Source: Roseiarcus sp963813195 (lineage in GTDB: Bacteria; Pseudomonadota; Alphaproteobacteria; Rhizobiales; Beijerinckiaceae). From it: a stretch of 64,000 bases of DNA. A program made the translations under genes and the position numbers. Positions within the stretch are counted from its first letter, which is position 1. The number at the start of each line of letters is the position of its first letter. Under the pieces are notes generated by a model, which did not search any database, was not told the origin of the DNA, and saw only the letters and a list, made by a program, of their open reading frames with translations. The stretch spans positions 110,480-174,479 of the forward strand of contig CAWEYC010000017.1 of the NCBI GenBank assembly GCA_963813195.1, read 5' to 3'. Shown here piece by piece: positions 16,485-25,397 of the stretch.

Positions 16485-18286
16485 TGGCACAGTTCGAGGG
16501 CTCCAACCGCCGCGCTCAACCGGCGACGCGGGTCGATCCGATTACAGGCGCCGTGATCCAGGGCGCTCTGGAGAACATCGCGATCGAGATGGGCCACAAA
16601 CTCATGCGCATGAGCTACTCGAGCATCATCCGCGAGTCTGAGGATTTCGGCGCGGCGCTGACGGATGCGGAGGGCAACCAGCTCTGCGAGTGCAAGATGA
16701 GCACGCCGCTTCAGTCGGGCCCGATTCCCGGTTATATCCGCGGAATCCGCAAGCGTTTCGCGGAACGGGGCGAGGTATTCCGGCCCGGCGACGTCATCAT
16801 GCACAACGATCCCTACGGCGGCGCCTCGCACGGCCCCGACGTCGCATTCTGCGTCCCCGTCTTCGAGGGCGAGACGCTGCTCGGCTTTTCCGTCACGACC
16901 GCGCACCATTTGGACATCGGCGCCCATACGCCGGGAAGCTGCGGCATCGTCGACGCGGTCGACACCTATGCCGAAGGCTTGCAGTTCAAGGCGCTCAAGG
17001 TCGTCGACCAGGGCAAACGTAACGACATGCTTTGGCACATGATCCGAGACAACATCCGAATATCGGATCTGGTGGTCGGAGACATGGAAGCGCAAATCGC
17101 GGCCGCTCACATCGGGGCGCAACGCTTTCTCGATCTCCTACGCCGCTATGGACGCGACATCGTCAGCGGCGCCAGCGAGGACTTGATGGACTATTCCGAG
17201 CGCCTCATGCGCGCGGCGATCCAGCAGATTCCCGATGGAGTCTATCGCGCGACCACACACATCGACGGGTTCCTCGATGATCCCGAGCCCTCGCGCCGCG
17301 ACTTGCCGATCGTCGTCACGATCACGGTCACCGGCGACGAGATGCTCGTGGATCTCGCGGGAACGGCGCCCCAGGTGCCGGATCGCCCGATAAACATGCC
17401 GTTTGAAGGCACCGTCGATTGCGCAATCTGGCTGACGCTCCGCTCGATCCTGCTCGACAGCGTCGTCTACGGGCCGATCCCGCAGAACAGCGGACTGACG
17501 CGGCCGATCAAGATTGTCGCGCCCAAGGGTTGCCTCGCGAATCCGATTTTCCCTGCGCCCGTGATCGCTCGTTTCTGCCCGGGGAACGCGCTGGCGGACG
17601 CCGTGATGAAGGCTCTCGCCCCCGCAGCGCCGACGCAGATCAGCGCAGGCATCGGCAATCTCACCGTAATCGCATTCAGTGGGACCGCGAACGATCAGCA
17701 GTGGGTCCATATGGAGATTCTCGAAGGCAGCTACGGAGGGCGCAACGGGATCGACGGAATGGATACAGTCGACACGCTCTACGCCAACACGCGCAACAAT
17801 CCCATCGAGGATATCGAGTCCCATCTGCCGCTGCGGGTGACCCGTTACGAACTTCGCGAGAACGTTGTGGCCGCCGGGCAATGGCGAGGCGGCATCGGTT
17901 CGGTCCGGGAGTTTACCTATCTGACGGATGGTGGATTCTCGGTCGAGGGCGACGGGCACAAATACAAGCCCTGGGGCTTCGGCGGCGGCGCCGACGGCTG
18001 CCCGAGCGAGCTCATTCAACTGACCAAGGCCGGCGAGCGCGTGAGGCTGCCTTCCAAAGTTCCCTACCAGAAAGCCAAGGCGGGCGACCGGCTCATTTCA
18101 TACGGACCCAGTGGCGGCGGCTACGGCGATCCGCTGTTCCGCGCACCGGAAGCCGTGCTGGAGAATGTGATCGACGGGCTCTTCTCGTCCGAAGTCGCGC
18201 GCGAGCATTACGGCGTGGCGATCGTGGGCGGCGAGGTCGATCGGGCGGCGACCAAGAGGCTCAGAGAGCAGCGCAAGCGAAGCTGA
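16484..18286 (+). CDS. hyuB: Hydantoinase/oxoprolinase subunit B
   Basis: A 600-residue HyuB-family protein. It contains DPITGAVIQGALENIAIEMG, MRMSYSSIIRESEDFGAALT, VIMHNDPYGGASHGPDVA, RPGNALADAVMKAL-like text (here CPGNALADAV) and a Gly-rich C-terminus (YGPSGGGYGDPL) that is typical of the family. It is the partner of HyuA and probably provides the metal-dependent hydrolytic site. ATG 16484 is used rather than upstream starts because it sits in the TGATG overlap with hyuA. The gene ends 16 bp from the convergent regulator gene. Confidence 0.92.
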   Translation: MAQFEGSNRRAQPATRVDPITGAVIQGALENIAIEMGHKLMRMSYSSIIRESEDFGAALTDAEGNQLCECKMSTPLQSGPIPGYIRGIRKRFAERGEVFRPGDVIMHNDPYGGASHGPDVAFCVPVFEGETLLGFSVTTAHHLDIGAHTPGSCGIVDAVDTYAEGLQFKALKVVDQGKRNDMLWHMIRDNIRISDLVVGDMEAQIAAAHIGAQRFLDLLRRYGRDIVSGASEDLMDYSERLMRAAIQQIPDGVYRATTHIDGFLDDPEPSRRDLPIVVTITVTGDEMLVDLAGTAPQVPDRPINMPFEGTVDCAIWLTLRSILLDSVVYGPIPQNSGLTRPIKIVAPKGCLANPIFPAPVIARFCPGNALADAVMKALAPAAPTQISAGIGNLTVIAFSGTANDQQWVHMEILEGSYGGRNGIDGMDTVDTLYANTRNNPIEDIESHLPLRVTRYELRENVVAAGQWRGGIGSVREFTYLTDGGFSVEGDGHKYKPWGFGGGADGCPSELIQLTKAGERVRLPSKVPYQKAKAGDRLISYGPSGGGYGDPLFRAPEAVLENVIDGLFSSEVAREHYGVAIVGGEVDRAATKRLREQRKRS

Positions 18287-18302
18287 GCGGAGCCGACGCG
18301 CG

Positions 18303-20579
18303 TCAGGCGTTCAGGAACTCGTTCCAGCGGCGGGCCAAGTAATTGTGGTCGTCCATGACGGTGTTCCAAACTCTGACGCGCGACATTCGGTCGACATACG
18401 ACCCGCCTTCCCGCGCCTCTCCGGCGTGAACGCAAACATCGCCGTAGGGATCCGGGAGATCGACCGGCGCGGGCTTGCCGCCATACCAATAATCCCACTC
18501 GGCGTCTGTTAGGAAACGCCGAGTCCGCTCGCGTACGGACATGTAATATCCCTGGCGTGCGAGAATGGCGCCGGCCTGACCGTCCATCCACCAGTTCAAA
18601 TAGGCATAGGCCGCATCGAGCACCGGACCGTCCGCGCGCGAGGACAGGCAAATGTCCGAATGCCAGCCGCGGCAGCCCTCCACCGGCATGGCGCTCGCAA
18701 CGTCCAGGCCGCGCCGGCGCAACATCGTGATAGCGGGCGAGAAGATGCTTTGCACCACGACGCCGCCGCGCTCCATCAGCTTGACGGCGTCTTCGTACGT
18801 TTCCCACAATCCGCGAAAGTGTCCTATCCGCTTCTTTTCCTTCAGGACGTCGATGATGGCGTCGATTTCTTCGATCGACAAATTCGCGAGATTGCCGAAT
18901 CGTACAATTCCAGCGCCTTCCACGGCCAGCGCCGCTTCGATCATGCCTAAAGTCGGGTCGCGCAGCATCGCGACCTTGCCGCGCCAGCGATCGTCGAGGA
19001 GCCAACTCCAACTATCGCGTTCCCCGGGACGGAACTGCGAGCGGATGGCGCGCAGGTAACCCAGCGAGTCGGCGCCGTAAATCGTCGGCAGCATGCTCGC
19101 AAGAGCGGTTGGCGTCGCGTCGAGGCGGCCGTCCGCCTGGACATAGAGTTGACGGAAGAGGTCACCGCAGACTGGCGCGCCGTCTTTTGACAAGGAGGCG
19201 AGCGCCGCGATGTCGGACCAGGCGGGAATGCGACCGATTTCGATCGGCCGGATCGACCGCGCCGTCCACATCAGATCGACCGTGTGCCATTGGTGATAGA
19301 CGTCAAAGCTGTCCGGGCGCGTCACCGCCTGCTGGATCTCGTCGACCCCATCGATCTTTTCGAAGCGGATGTCGAATCCCAGATCTCGCTGGGCCTGTCG
19401 ACAAATCGGTTCCAGGAGAATCTCGCGCCGGCCGAGGACACGCAAGGTCGGCCGCATGTTTCGAGGCCGACGGCGAGGCTCCTCGCGAACCAAAGCTGGC
19501 GCCGCCGCCAAGGCTTTCCCGTCGATCAGCGGCGAGAGGTATGGCGCTACGCGCTGGGACGCCAGAACCGACAACACCTTGAGCCGTGCGCAGGTGCGCA
19601 ACTTGGCGGCGTCGAGACGCCTTTCAAGCGCCGCTGCCGCTTCACCGGGCGAGCTTGCGAGCAAATGGCCGAGAATCGCGCGATGCTCGTTGAGGACCTG
19701 GTCGACCTCGTGCAATCCCACATGAGTGACGAAGAGGCGGTTGATGATTTCCGGCATGTGACTTTGCCGGATGGCGGCGATCAGTCGCCGGTTGGCCACG
19801 CCCGACAGGAAGCATTCGTTGAGTTCGCGCTCCCATTGATTGAGCCGATCCCCAGTTGGCGGACGCCCGGCGGTGGCCGCCGAATCAATTCGGCGGAGCA
19901 TCGCGGCGATTTCGTCTCGATCGAGATGGGGGGCCGCGATCAGTAGCGCGGTCGGCTCGAGAATACGGCGCATATCGAAATGTTCTTTGACGTCGCGCGC
20001 GGTAAGCGGTCCAGCGGTCCAGTGCGACCAGCGGTCCTTCTCAATCAGCCCGTCGTGATTCAACCGCGCCAGGACGTCGCGCACGACGGTGCGGCTGACC
20101 TCGAAATGCTCGCACATCGCCGCTTCCGAGATCTTGTAAGTTCCGAACGGGGTGCAAGCGACGACGCTTTCAGCGACTTCGCCATAAAGTCGCTGCCAAG
20201 TGGCGCGCTGCGCATAGGCCTGGATCTCGCCGGAGACATCGAGATCCATGGTCAACAAATTCATCCGCTTTGGCGCATGCTTGGCCCCGGGAGGCCCGAC
20301 TAGGTAACCCCGGCCGTCGAATCGGTAAATCAAGCCCTCCTCGGCGAGCATTTCGAGGGCGCGCTTGACCGGGCCGCGGCTGACCCCGAGCAGCGTTGCG
20401 ATGGGCCCTTCCAGCAGAACCACGCCGAGCGGCAGTCCGCCGCCGCGGATATTGCGGGACAACTCGTCCCTGACAATCTCGTAGTAGGGTCGAGAGTCGT
20501 CCGCCGCCACGACCTCGCTGCGATCGTCCGACGGTCCGGCCATAAATAGAGAATTCGGGTTCAAGCGATTGCAACTCAT
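18303..20579 (-). CDS. Fusion regulator: two GntR-type DNA-binding regions, FCD-like domain, solute-binding-protein domain
   Basis: A 758-residue protein without a signal peptide. Residues about 32-95 form one GntR winged helix (IATLLGVSRGPVKRALEMLA, GLIYRFDGRGYLVG). Residues about 127-190 form a second (ISEAAMCEHFEVSRTVVRDV, HDGLIEKDRWSHWTAG). An FCD-like helical domain follows (about 195-335; DMRRILEPTALLIAA). From about 377 to the end it reads as a PotD-like periplasmic-binding fold: LRVLGRREILLEPIC, DSFDVYHQWHTVD, YGADSLGYLRAIRS and AYAYLNWWMDGQAGAILARQ. It is inferred to be a cytoplasmic transcription factor that senses its ligand with a captured binding protein. It lies convergent to hyuB and divergent from the kinase gene. 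Starts at 20579 or 20543 are both possible. Confidence 0.85.
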   Translation of the reverse strand: MSCNRLNPNSLFMAGPSDDRSEVVAADDSRPYYEIVRDELSRNIRGGGLPLGVVLLEGPIATLLGVSRGPVKRALEMLAEEGLIYRFDGRGYLVGPPGAKHAPKRMNLLTMDLDVSGEIQAYAQRATWQRLYGEVAESVVACTPFGTYKISEAAMCEHFEVSRTVVRDVLARLNHDGLIEKDRWSHWTAGPLTARDVKEHFDMRRILEPTALLIAAPHLDRDEIAAMLRRIDSAATAGRPPTGDRLNQWERELNECFLSGVANRRLIAAIRQSHMPEIINRLFVTHVGLHEVDQVLNEHRAILGHLLASSPGEAAAALERRLDAAKLRTCARLKVLSVLASQRVAPYLSPLIDGKALAAAPALVREEPRRRPRNMRPTLRVLGRREILLEPICRQAQRDLGFDIRFEKIDGVDEIQQAVTRPDSFDVYHQWHTVDLMWTARSIRPIEIGRIPAWSDIAALASLSKDGAPVCGDLFRQLYVQADGRLDATPTALASMLPTIYGADSLGYLRAIRSQFRPGERDSWSWLLDDRWRGKVAMLRDPTLGMIEAALAVEGAGIVRFGNLANLSIEEIDAIIDVLKEKKRIGHFRGLWETYEDAVKLMERGGVVVQSIFSPAITMLRRRGLDVASAMPVEGCRGWHSDICLSSRADGPVLDAAYAYLNWWMDGQAGAILARQGYYMSVRERTRRFLTDAEWDYWYGGKPAPVDLPDPYGDVCVHAGEAREGGSYVDRMSRVRVWNTVMDDHNYLARRWNEFLNA

Positions 20580-20755
20580 GATTCTCGCCGAAGGCGCGAC
20601 GAGACGATCGATAACCCGGATATTGGAAATCCGCGAACGGGCAAGGGCGATGCCGGCAATTTTGTAAGCGCGAAAGGATGGGAAAGCCGTCGCTTTGAAG
20701 ACGGTTGTCGATAATTGGCCGCCTTCGATCTCGCCTGGATTGCGCCTGGCGGCGC

Positions 20756-20807
20756 TTGACAGGTCCTCTCTGGAGTGAGAAAAGTTGCAGAGCGAGAAAA
20801 AAATATC
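20756..20807 (+). promoter_or_regulatory. Ery-type promoter/operator element A
   Basis: TTGACA, 11 bp, then GAGTGAGAAAAGTTGCA and an A-rich tract ending TATC. The same element with identical spacing is at 24410-24461, and a diverged one is on the minus strand at 37347-37398. It lies in the 400-bp gap between the fusion regulator and the LyxK-like kinase, pointing at the kinase. Nothing else was recognised in that gap. Confidence 0.65.
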
Positions 20808-20979
20808 ACCTTAAGCACATGCGGGAAAAGTGACCACAAGAGTCCGAGAAGCGGAGGGAGATAATGTCGCGTCGGCTCGGTCCGGTGGCGGCCCCTCGCG
20901 CCTAAGCTGTTCGCGCTGCTCGCCATCGATGTCCGAGGCCGCCATGCCCGTCGGCAAGCCCTGAGCGCGAGAGGCGACC

Positions 20980-22515
20980 ATGCCCAGCCTGCTTGGAATC
21001 GACAATGGTCTGACGGTTACGAAGGCCGTGATCTTCGACGCTGACGGTTCGCAATTGGCGGTGGCGCGGCGACGGGTTCCGCAATCGATGCCGCATCCGC
21101 GGTGGGTCGAGCGCGACATGGCGGGACTCTGGCAGGCCACCGCCCAGGCGATCGCCGAGGCCATCACCCTGAGCGGCAGGCCGGCCAGCGACGTGAAGGC
21201 GGTGGCGGCGACCGCGCACGGCGACGGTCTGTACCTGCTCGACAGAGAGCGCCGGCCCTTGGGACCCGGCATCTTGTCGCTCGACAGCCGCGCAAGCCTG
21301 GTTCTCGAGCGATGGTCGAGGAATTCTGTCCTCGCCGAAGCGCTCGCGTTGACGGGCCAGGCGCCGCATGTTTCGGCGCCGTCCGCGCTGCTGGCCTGGG
21401 TCCGGGAGCACGACCCCGAGCGCTATGCTCGGATCGCTCACGTTCTCGCCTGCAAGGATTGGCTGCGGTTTTGCCTGACCGGCGCCGTCGGCACGGATCG
21501 GACGGAAGCGAGCACCTCGTTCACCGACGTGCGCACTCAGGTCTATGCGCCCGAAGCGATGCGAATCTTCGGACTGGAAGACCTGTTCGAGACTTTGCCT
21601 CCGGTGTCGCATTCGGCCGAGGTCGTCGGCCACGTCACTGTGGAGGCGGCCGAACTGACCGGGCTTGCGAAGGGTACGCCAGTCGCCTCCGGCCTACACG
21701 ACGTCACCGCTTCGGCGCTCGGCATGGGCGGACACCGGGACGGCGTGGTGAGCATCGTCGCCGGCACATATTCGATCAACGAGGTCGTCTCCGCCGAGCC
21801 GCGCGTCGACCCGCGCTGGTTCTGCCGCAATGCGATCGACGCCGGGCGATGGAACAACATGTCCATCTCGCCCGCTTCCACCGCCAATTACGACTGGTTC
21901 CTCGATACTCTTTGCCGCGCCGAGCAGGACCAGGCTCAGTCGAGCGGGGGCTCGATCCACGCGAAGTTGGCGAACGAGATCGACGCCGCGTTGAAGCGGT
22001 CCTCGACGATCCTGTTCCATCCCTATCTGTTTGGCTCGCCGCACGGAGAGGGCGCCAGCGGCAGCTTTCTCGGCCTCCATGGCTGGCACGACCGCGGCGA
22101 TATGCTGAAGGCCGTCCTGGAAGGGATCGTCTTCAATCATCGTAATCATGTGGAGGCGCTGCGCGACGGCTTTGACGTTCGCGAAGCCCGGCTGACTGGC
22201 GGCGTCTCCCGCAATCCGACCTTCGCGCAGATGTTCGCGGACATCCTCGGCGTGCCGCTGACGGTCACGGCGGTCGACGAGGCCGCCGCGTTCGGCGCAG
22301 CGCTCTGCGCAGGCGCCGCGGTCGGCCTGTTCGCCTCATTGCGAGAAGGCCCACCGGCAGGCGGCGCAACGAATCGCGAGTACGAGCCCGACAAGGCGCG
22401 CAGCGCCGTCTATGATGAACGATATTCGCTCTATTGCCGCATTGCCGAAGCGCTCAAGCCGCAATGGCCGGAGATCGAACGCCTGGCGAAGCCGACGGAC
22501 GAGGCAACGTCGTGA
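20980..22515 (+). CDS. FGGY-family carbohydrate kinase, L-xylulose kinase-like
   Basis: A 511-residue kinase with the N-terminal ATP fold LLGIDNGLTVTKAVIFDADG, the LyxK-like HPRWVERDMAGLW, and CKDWLRFCLTG, VASGLHDVTASALG and TGGVSRNPTFAQMFADILG further on. The overall pattern resembles LyxK (L-xylulose or 3-keto-L-gulonate kinase) rather than EryA, which is present separately at 29269. It is followed by a GlpD-like dehydrogenase gene, so it probably phosphorylates a polyol whose phosphate is then oxidised. It is preceded by promoter element A, linking it to the erythritol regulon. The substrate is undetermined. Confidence 0.85.
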   Translation: MPSLLGIDNGLTVTKAVIFDADGSQLAVARRRVPQSMPHPRWVERDMAGLWQATAQAIAEAITLSGRPASDVKAVAATAHGDGLYLLDRERRPLGPGILSLDSRASLVLERWSRNSVLAEALALTGQAPHVSAPSALLAWVREHDPERYARIAHVLACKDWLRFCLTGAVGTDRTEASTSFTDVRTQVYAPEAMRIFGLEDLFETLPPVSHSAEVVGHVTVEAAELTGLAKGTPVASGLHDVTASALGMGGHRDGVVSIVAGTYSINEVVSAEPRVDPRWFCRNAIDAGRWNNMSISPASTANYDWFLDTLCRAEQDQAQSSGGSIHAKLANEIDAALKRSSTILFHPYLFGSPHGEGASGSFLGLHGWHDRGDMLKAVLEGIVFNHRNHVEALRDGFDVREARLTGGVSRNPTFAQMFADILGVPLTVTAVDEAAAFGAALCAGAAVGLFASLREGPPAGGATNREYEPDKARSAVYDERYSLYCRIAEALKPQWPEIERLAKPTDEATS

Positions 22516-22597
22516 TCTTCGGCGGCGGGCGCGAATGCGCACAACAGACCCCGCAGGCCGGCTCACGACGGCCGCGCAGAGTTGAGACGGCTAGGCC

Positions 22598-24349
22598 ATG
22601 ACGCGATCGGACGATCAACGCGCAGCAGATGCTGCCTGCCGCCTCGCGGCGGTGGTCAAGGCCGGCGACATCGAGGTCGTCATCCTCGGCGCCGGGGTCA
22701 ACGGCGCTGGCTTGTTTCGCGATCTTTGCGAGCAAGGCGTCGCCTGCCTGATCGTCGATAAGAGCGATTTCGGTTCGGGCACAAGCGCCGCGCCGTCGAG
22801 GCTCATCCACGGCGGCCTGAAATATCTCGAAACCGGGGAGTTTGGGCTGGTCGCGCAATCCACACTGGAGCGCAACCTGCTGTTGAAGAACGCGCCGCAC
22901 TATGTGCAACCGCTCCCGACAGTCATCCCGATCTTTTCCTGGGGCAAGGGCATGTGGGCGGCGCTGCGCACATTGTTCGGCTCGACTAGCGCGCCACGCA
23001 GCCGCGGCGCCATCCTGATCAAGATCGGACTGACGATCTACGACTATTTCGGCTCACGCAATCAGGTCATGCCGCGCCATAAGCTCGTCAGTCGCCGGCA
23101 GGCGCTGAGCGAAATGCCGGCGTTGACGAAGTCGATCGTCGCCACCGGCGCCTATTACGACGCCAAAATCAGCCACCCCGAAAGGCTTGTGCTCGAACTG
23201 ATCGCCGACGGCCTGGCGGCCAACCCCGCCTCGGCGGCGGCGAACTACACGACGCTCGCCTCGTCCTCGAACGGCATTCTGACTTTCAAGCCGGAAAGCG
23301 GCGACGAAGCGTTTTCGGTGCGCCCGAAGCTGGTCGTCAACGCCGCCGGTCCGTGGATCGATCATGTCAACGCCCTGCTCGGCGCGCCGTCGAAACTGAT
23401 CGGCGGCACCAAGGGCTCGCACATCCTCCTGAAACACGACGAACTGGTGCGAAGCCTCGCCGGCCGCATGATCTACTTCGAAGCCGACGACGGCCGTATT
23501 TGCCTTGTCTACGAATATTTCGGTCACGCGCTCGTAGGCTCGACCGACATCGAGGCCGACAATCCCGACACCGTCCGCTGCGAGGCTGAGGAAATCGAGT
23601 ATCTGCTCGAAAGTTTGCGGGCGCTGCTTCCTGGCCTGACCTTCGGAGACGACCAGATTATCTACGCCTACAGCGGCATCAGGCCGCTTCCCGCATCCAA
23701 CGCTTCGGTCCCCGGCCTGATCAGCCGGGATCATTCCGCGCCGGTCGCCGAGCCCGAAGGCGCGCGTCCCTTTCCGATCATCTCGTTGGTCGGCGGCAAA
23801 TGGACGACGTTTCGCGGTTTCGCCGAGGAGGTCGCCGACGCCGTGCTAGAGCGCCTGCGGCGCAGCCGCCGAGTGACGACAAAGTCGATGCCGATCGGGG
23901 GCGGCAAGGATTTCCCGCGGGACGCGGCGGCGCGCGCACGCTGGCTCGCCGAGGTCGGTTCCGGCCTTCGCGTCGACAAGCGCCGCCTCGATCAGCTCTT
24001 GTCGCGCTACGGAACCAAGGCGAGGCGCTTCGCAGGCCACCAGAGCCCGTGGAGCGACGATGATCGGCTGCCGGATTCGGGCGACTACGGCGCGTCGGAG
24101 ATCGACTACATCGCTCGCAACGAGTTCGTCGAGCGCCTGGCCGATATCGTCATGCGGCGGACCACGCTTGCCATAAGCGGTTCCCTGAGCCTGAGCGATC
24201 TGAGGCGCGTCGCCACGGTGGCAGGGCGCGCGCTCGGCTGGGATGCGCAGCGGACTGGCGCGGAAATCGACAGCGTGGTCGAGCAACTCTCCAACAGAAA
24301 TCAAATGCGCTTCGAACGCGTGCCCGAGGCCTCGACGACGGAGGTCTGA
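22598..24349 (+). CDS. GlpD-like FAD-dependent polyol-phosphate dehydrogenase
   Basis: A 583-residue flavoprotein. It has the dinucleotide-binding fold VVILGAGVNGAGLFRDLCEQ and the GlpD blocks FGSGTSAAPSRLIHGGLKYL, VVNAAGPWIDHVNALLG, GSTDIEADNPDTV and LVGGKWTTFRGFAEEV. The N-terminal 25 residues are an extension over usual GlpD. It is a paralogue of EryB (30947) but longer and diverged. It presumably oxidises the product of the kinase upstream and delivers electrons to the quinone pool at the membrane. It is separated from the kinase by 82 bp and is the last gene before promoter element B. Confidence 0.88.
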   Translation: MTRSDDQRAADAACRLAAVVKAGDIEVVILGAGVNGAGLFRDLCEQGVACLIVDKSDFGSGTSAAPSRLIHGGLKYLETGEFGLVAQSTLERNLLLKNAPHYVQPLPTVIPIFSWGKGMWAALRTLFGSTSAPRSRGAILIKIGLTIYDYFGSRNQVMPRHKLVSRRQALSEMPALTKSIVATGAYYDAKISHPERLVLELIADGLAANPASAAANYTTLASSSNGILTFKPESGDEAFSVRPKLVVNAAGPWIDHVNALLGAPSKLIGGTKGSHILLKHDELVRSLAGRMIYFEADDGRICLVYEYFGHALVGSTDIEADNPDTVRCEAEEIEYLLESLRALLPGLTFGDDQIIYAYSGIRPLPASNASVPGLISRDHSAPVAEPEGARPFPIISLVGGKWTTFRGFAEEVADAVLERLRRSRRVTTKSMPIGGGKDFPRDAAARARWLAEVGSGLRVDKRRLDQLLSRYGTKARRFAGHQSPWSDDDRLPDSGDYGASEIDYIARNEFVERLADIVMRRTTLAISGSLSLSDLRRVATVAGRALGWDAQRTGAEIDSVVEQLSNRNQMRFERVPEASTTEV

Positions 24350-24409
24350 GCCGGCGCGCCGATCTGATGGGACACTAACCAGTCCGCCGCCCGCGCTGCG
24401 GAGGCGCGC

Positions 24410-24461
24410 TTGACACGACCCTGCAAGAGTGAGAAAAGTTGCATGAGAAGAAAAATTTATC
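24410..24461 (+). promoter_or_regulatory. Ery-type promoter/operator element B
   Basis: TTGACA, 11 bp, then GAGTGAGAAAAGTTGCA, identical over 17 bp and at identical spacing to element A. An A-rich tract and TTTATC follow. It stands in the 391-bp gap before the DUF2291-eryEFG operon, the only other recognisable content of which is the leader of that operon. Confidence 0.65.
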
Positions 24462-24740
24462 GGCGGAAACGATGCTGAAGAGAGCGCGACAGAACCTGAA
24501 GAGTGCGGGGGTCGCCGCTCGGTTCCGTTGCCGCAAGAGTCCGATCCAAACCGATCCCGCGAAACGTCGCCGCGTTTTCGGTCCTAGAATGTGCCGCTCC
24601 GGCGGGATGGCCTATAGAGAGGGTTGCGCCACGGTGGGCGCCGATTGCTTTTCCTTTCCCAACCGCAACGAGAATCTCGCTTCCCGCGAGGCCGAAACGT
24701 TCGTGGTTTACCGCCTCCACGCGCGGCGGGTCGTCTCGCC

Positions 24741-25397
24741 ATGAATTCTCGGTCGACCGCCGCGCCGGACCGGGGCGCCAAGCCCGGCCTTCGCATAGCG
24801 TTCGCTTCGGCGGCGGCGCTAATCCTGGTCGGCGCGATGGCGCTCGACACGAAAGTTGTCAGGATCGGCTCTCCGGCGGACGTTCAGCCGAACGCCTTCT
24901 CTCCGGCGGAATTCGGCAAATCGGAGTTTCCGAAGGTTCAGTCCGCCGTGGAAAGCCACGCCGTCGGGGCTGCGACGCTCGCTGCGGCCATCGCCAAGGA
25001 CAAGACGGCGGCGGCGAAGGAATATGGCGTGCCCGCCGGCATCGGCCCGGAGATGTCCGTCCAGTTCACAGGGGTGGCCGGGACCGCTGAATCGGGCGTC
25101 TACTCCATCCAGGTCGCGGGCGTTCCCAGCACGTTGCTCATTCGCGTGCAAACTGGGCCGGCGATCAACGGAACCGATCTGCGCGACGCCACGGGCACGA
25201 TCACATTCGGCCAGTTCGTCAATCAGATCGATTACCAAAACGCTGGCTCGGCCCTGAACAAGGAGATGAAGCAACAGGTCTTGTCGAAGATCGACACGAC
25301 CGCGCTCACCGGCAAGACAATTTCCGTCGTCGGCGCCTTCAAACTGATCAATCCGAACAGCTGGCTCGTCACTCCCGTCAAGTTGACCGTTCAATGA
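24741..25397 (+). CDS. DUF2291 family exported protein of the erythritol transporter operon
   Basis: A 218-residue product with an N-terminal hydrophobic anchor (GLRIAFASAAALILVGAMAL), placing the rest in the periplasm. The downstream text (SGVYSIQVAGVPSTLLIRVQ, TFGQFVNQIDYQNAGSALN, FKLINPNSWLVTPVKLTVQ) matches DUF2291, a family found next to sugar ABC transporters. The function is unknown; it may assist the binding protein. Its stop overlaps the eryE start (ATGA), so expression is coupled to the transporter. It is the first gene after promoter element B. Confidence 0.8.
   Translation: MNSRSTAAPDRGAKPGLRIAFASAAALILVGAMALDTKVVRIGSPADVQPNAFSPAEFGKSEFPKVQSAVESHAVGAATLAAAIAKDKTAAAKEYGVPAGIGPEMSVQFTGVAGTAESGVYSIQVAGVPSTLLIRVQTGPAINGTDLRDATGTITFGQFVNQIDYQNAGSALNKEMKQQVLSKIDTTALTGKTISVVGAFKLINPNSWLVTPVKLTVQ

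Noticed and set aside
14130..16490. 786-codon open frame on the minus strand opposite hyuA
   Set aside because: It is the antisense shadow of a GC-rich real gene; its translation has no family features, while hyuA on the other strand matches its family throughout.
24439..24744. 101-codon frame between promoter element B and the DUF2291 gene
   Set aside because: It begins inside the promoter element, has no ribosome site and reads like leader DNA.
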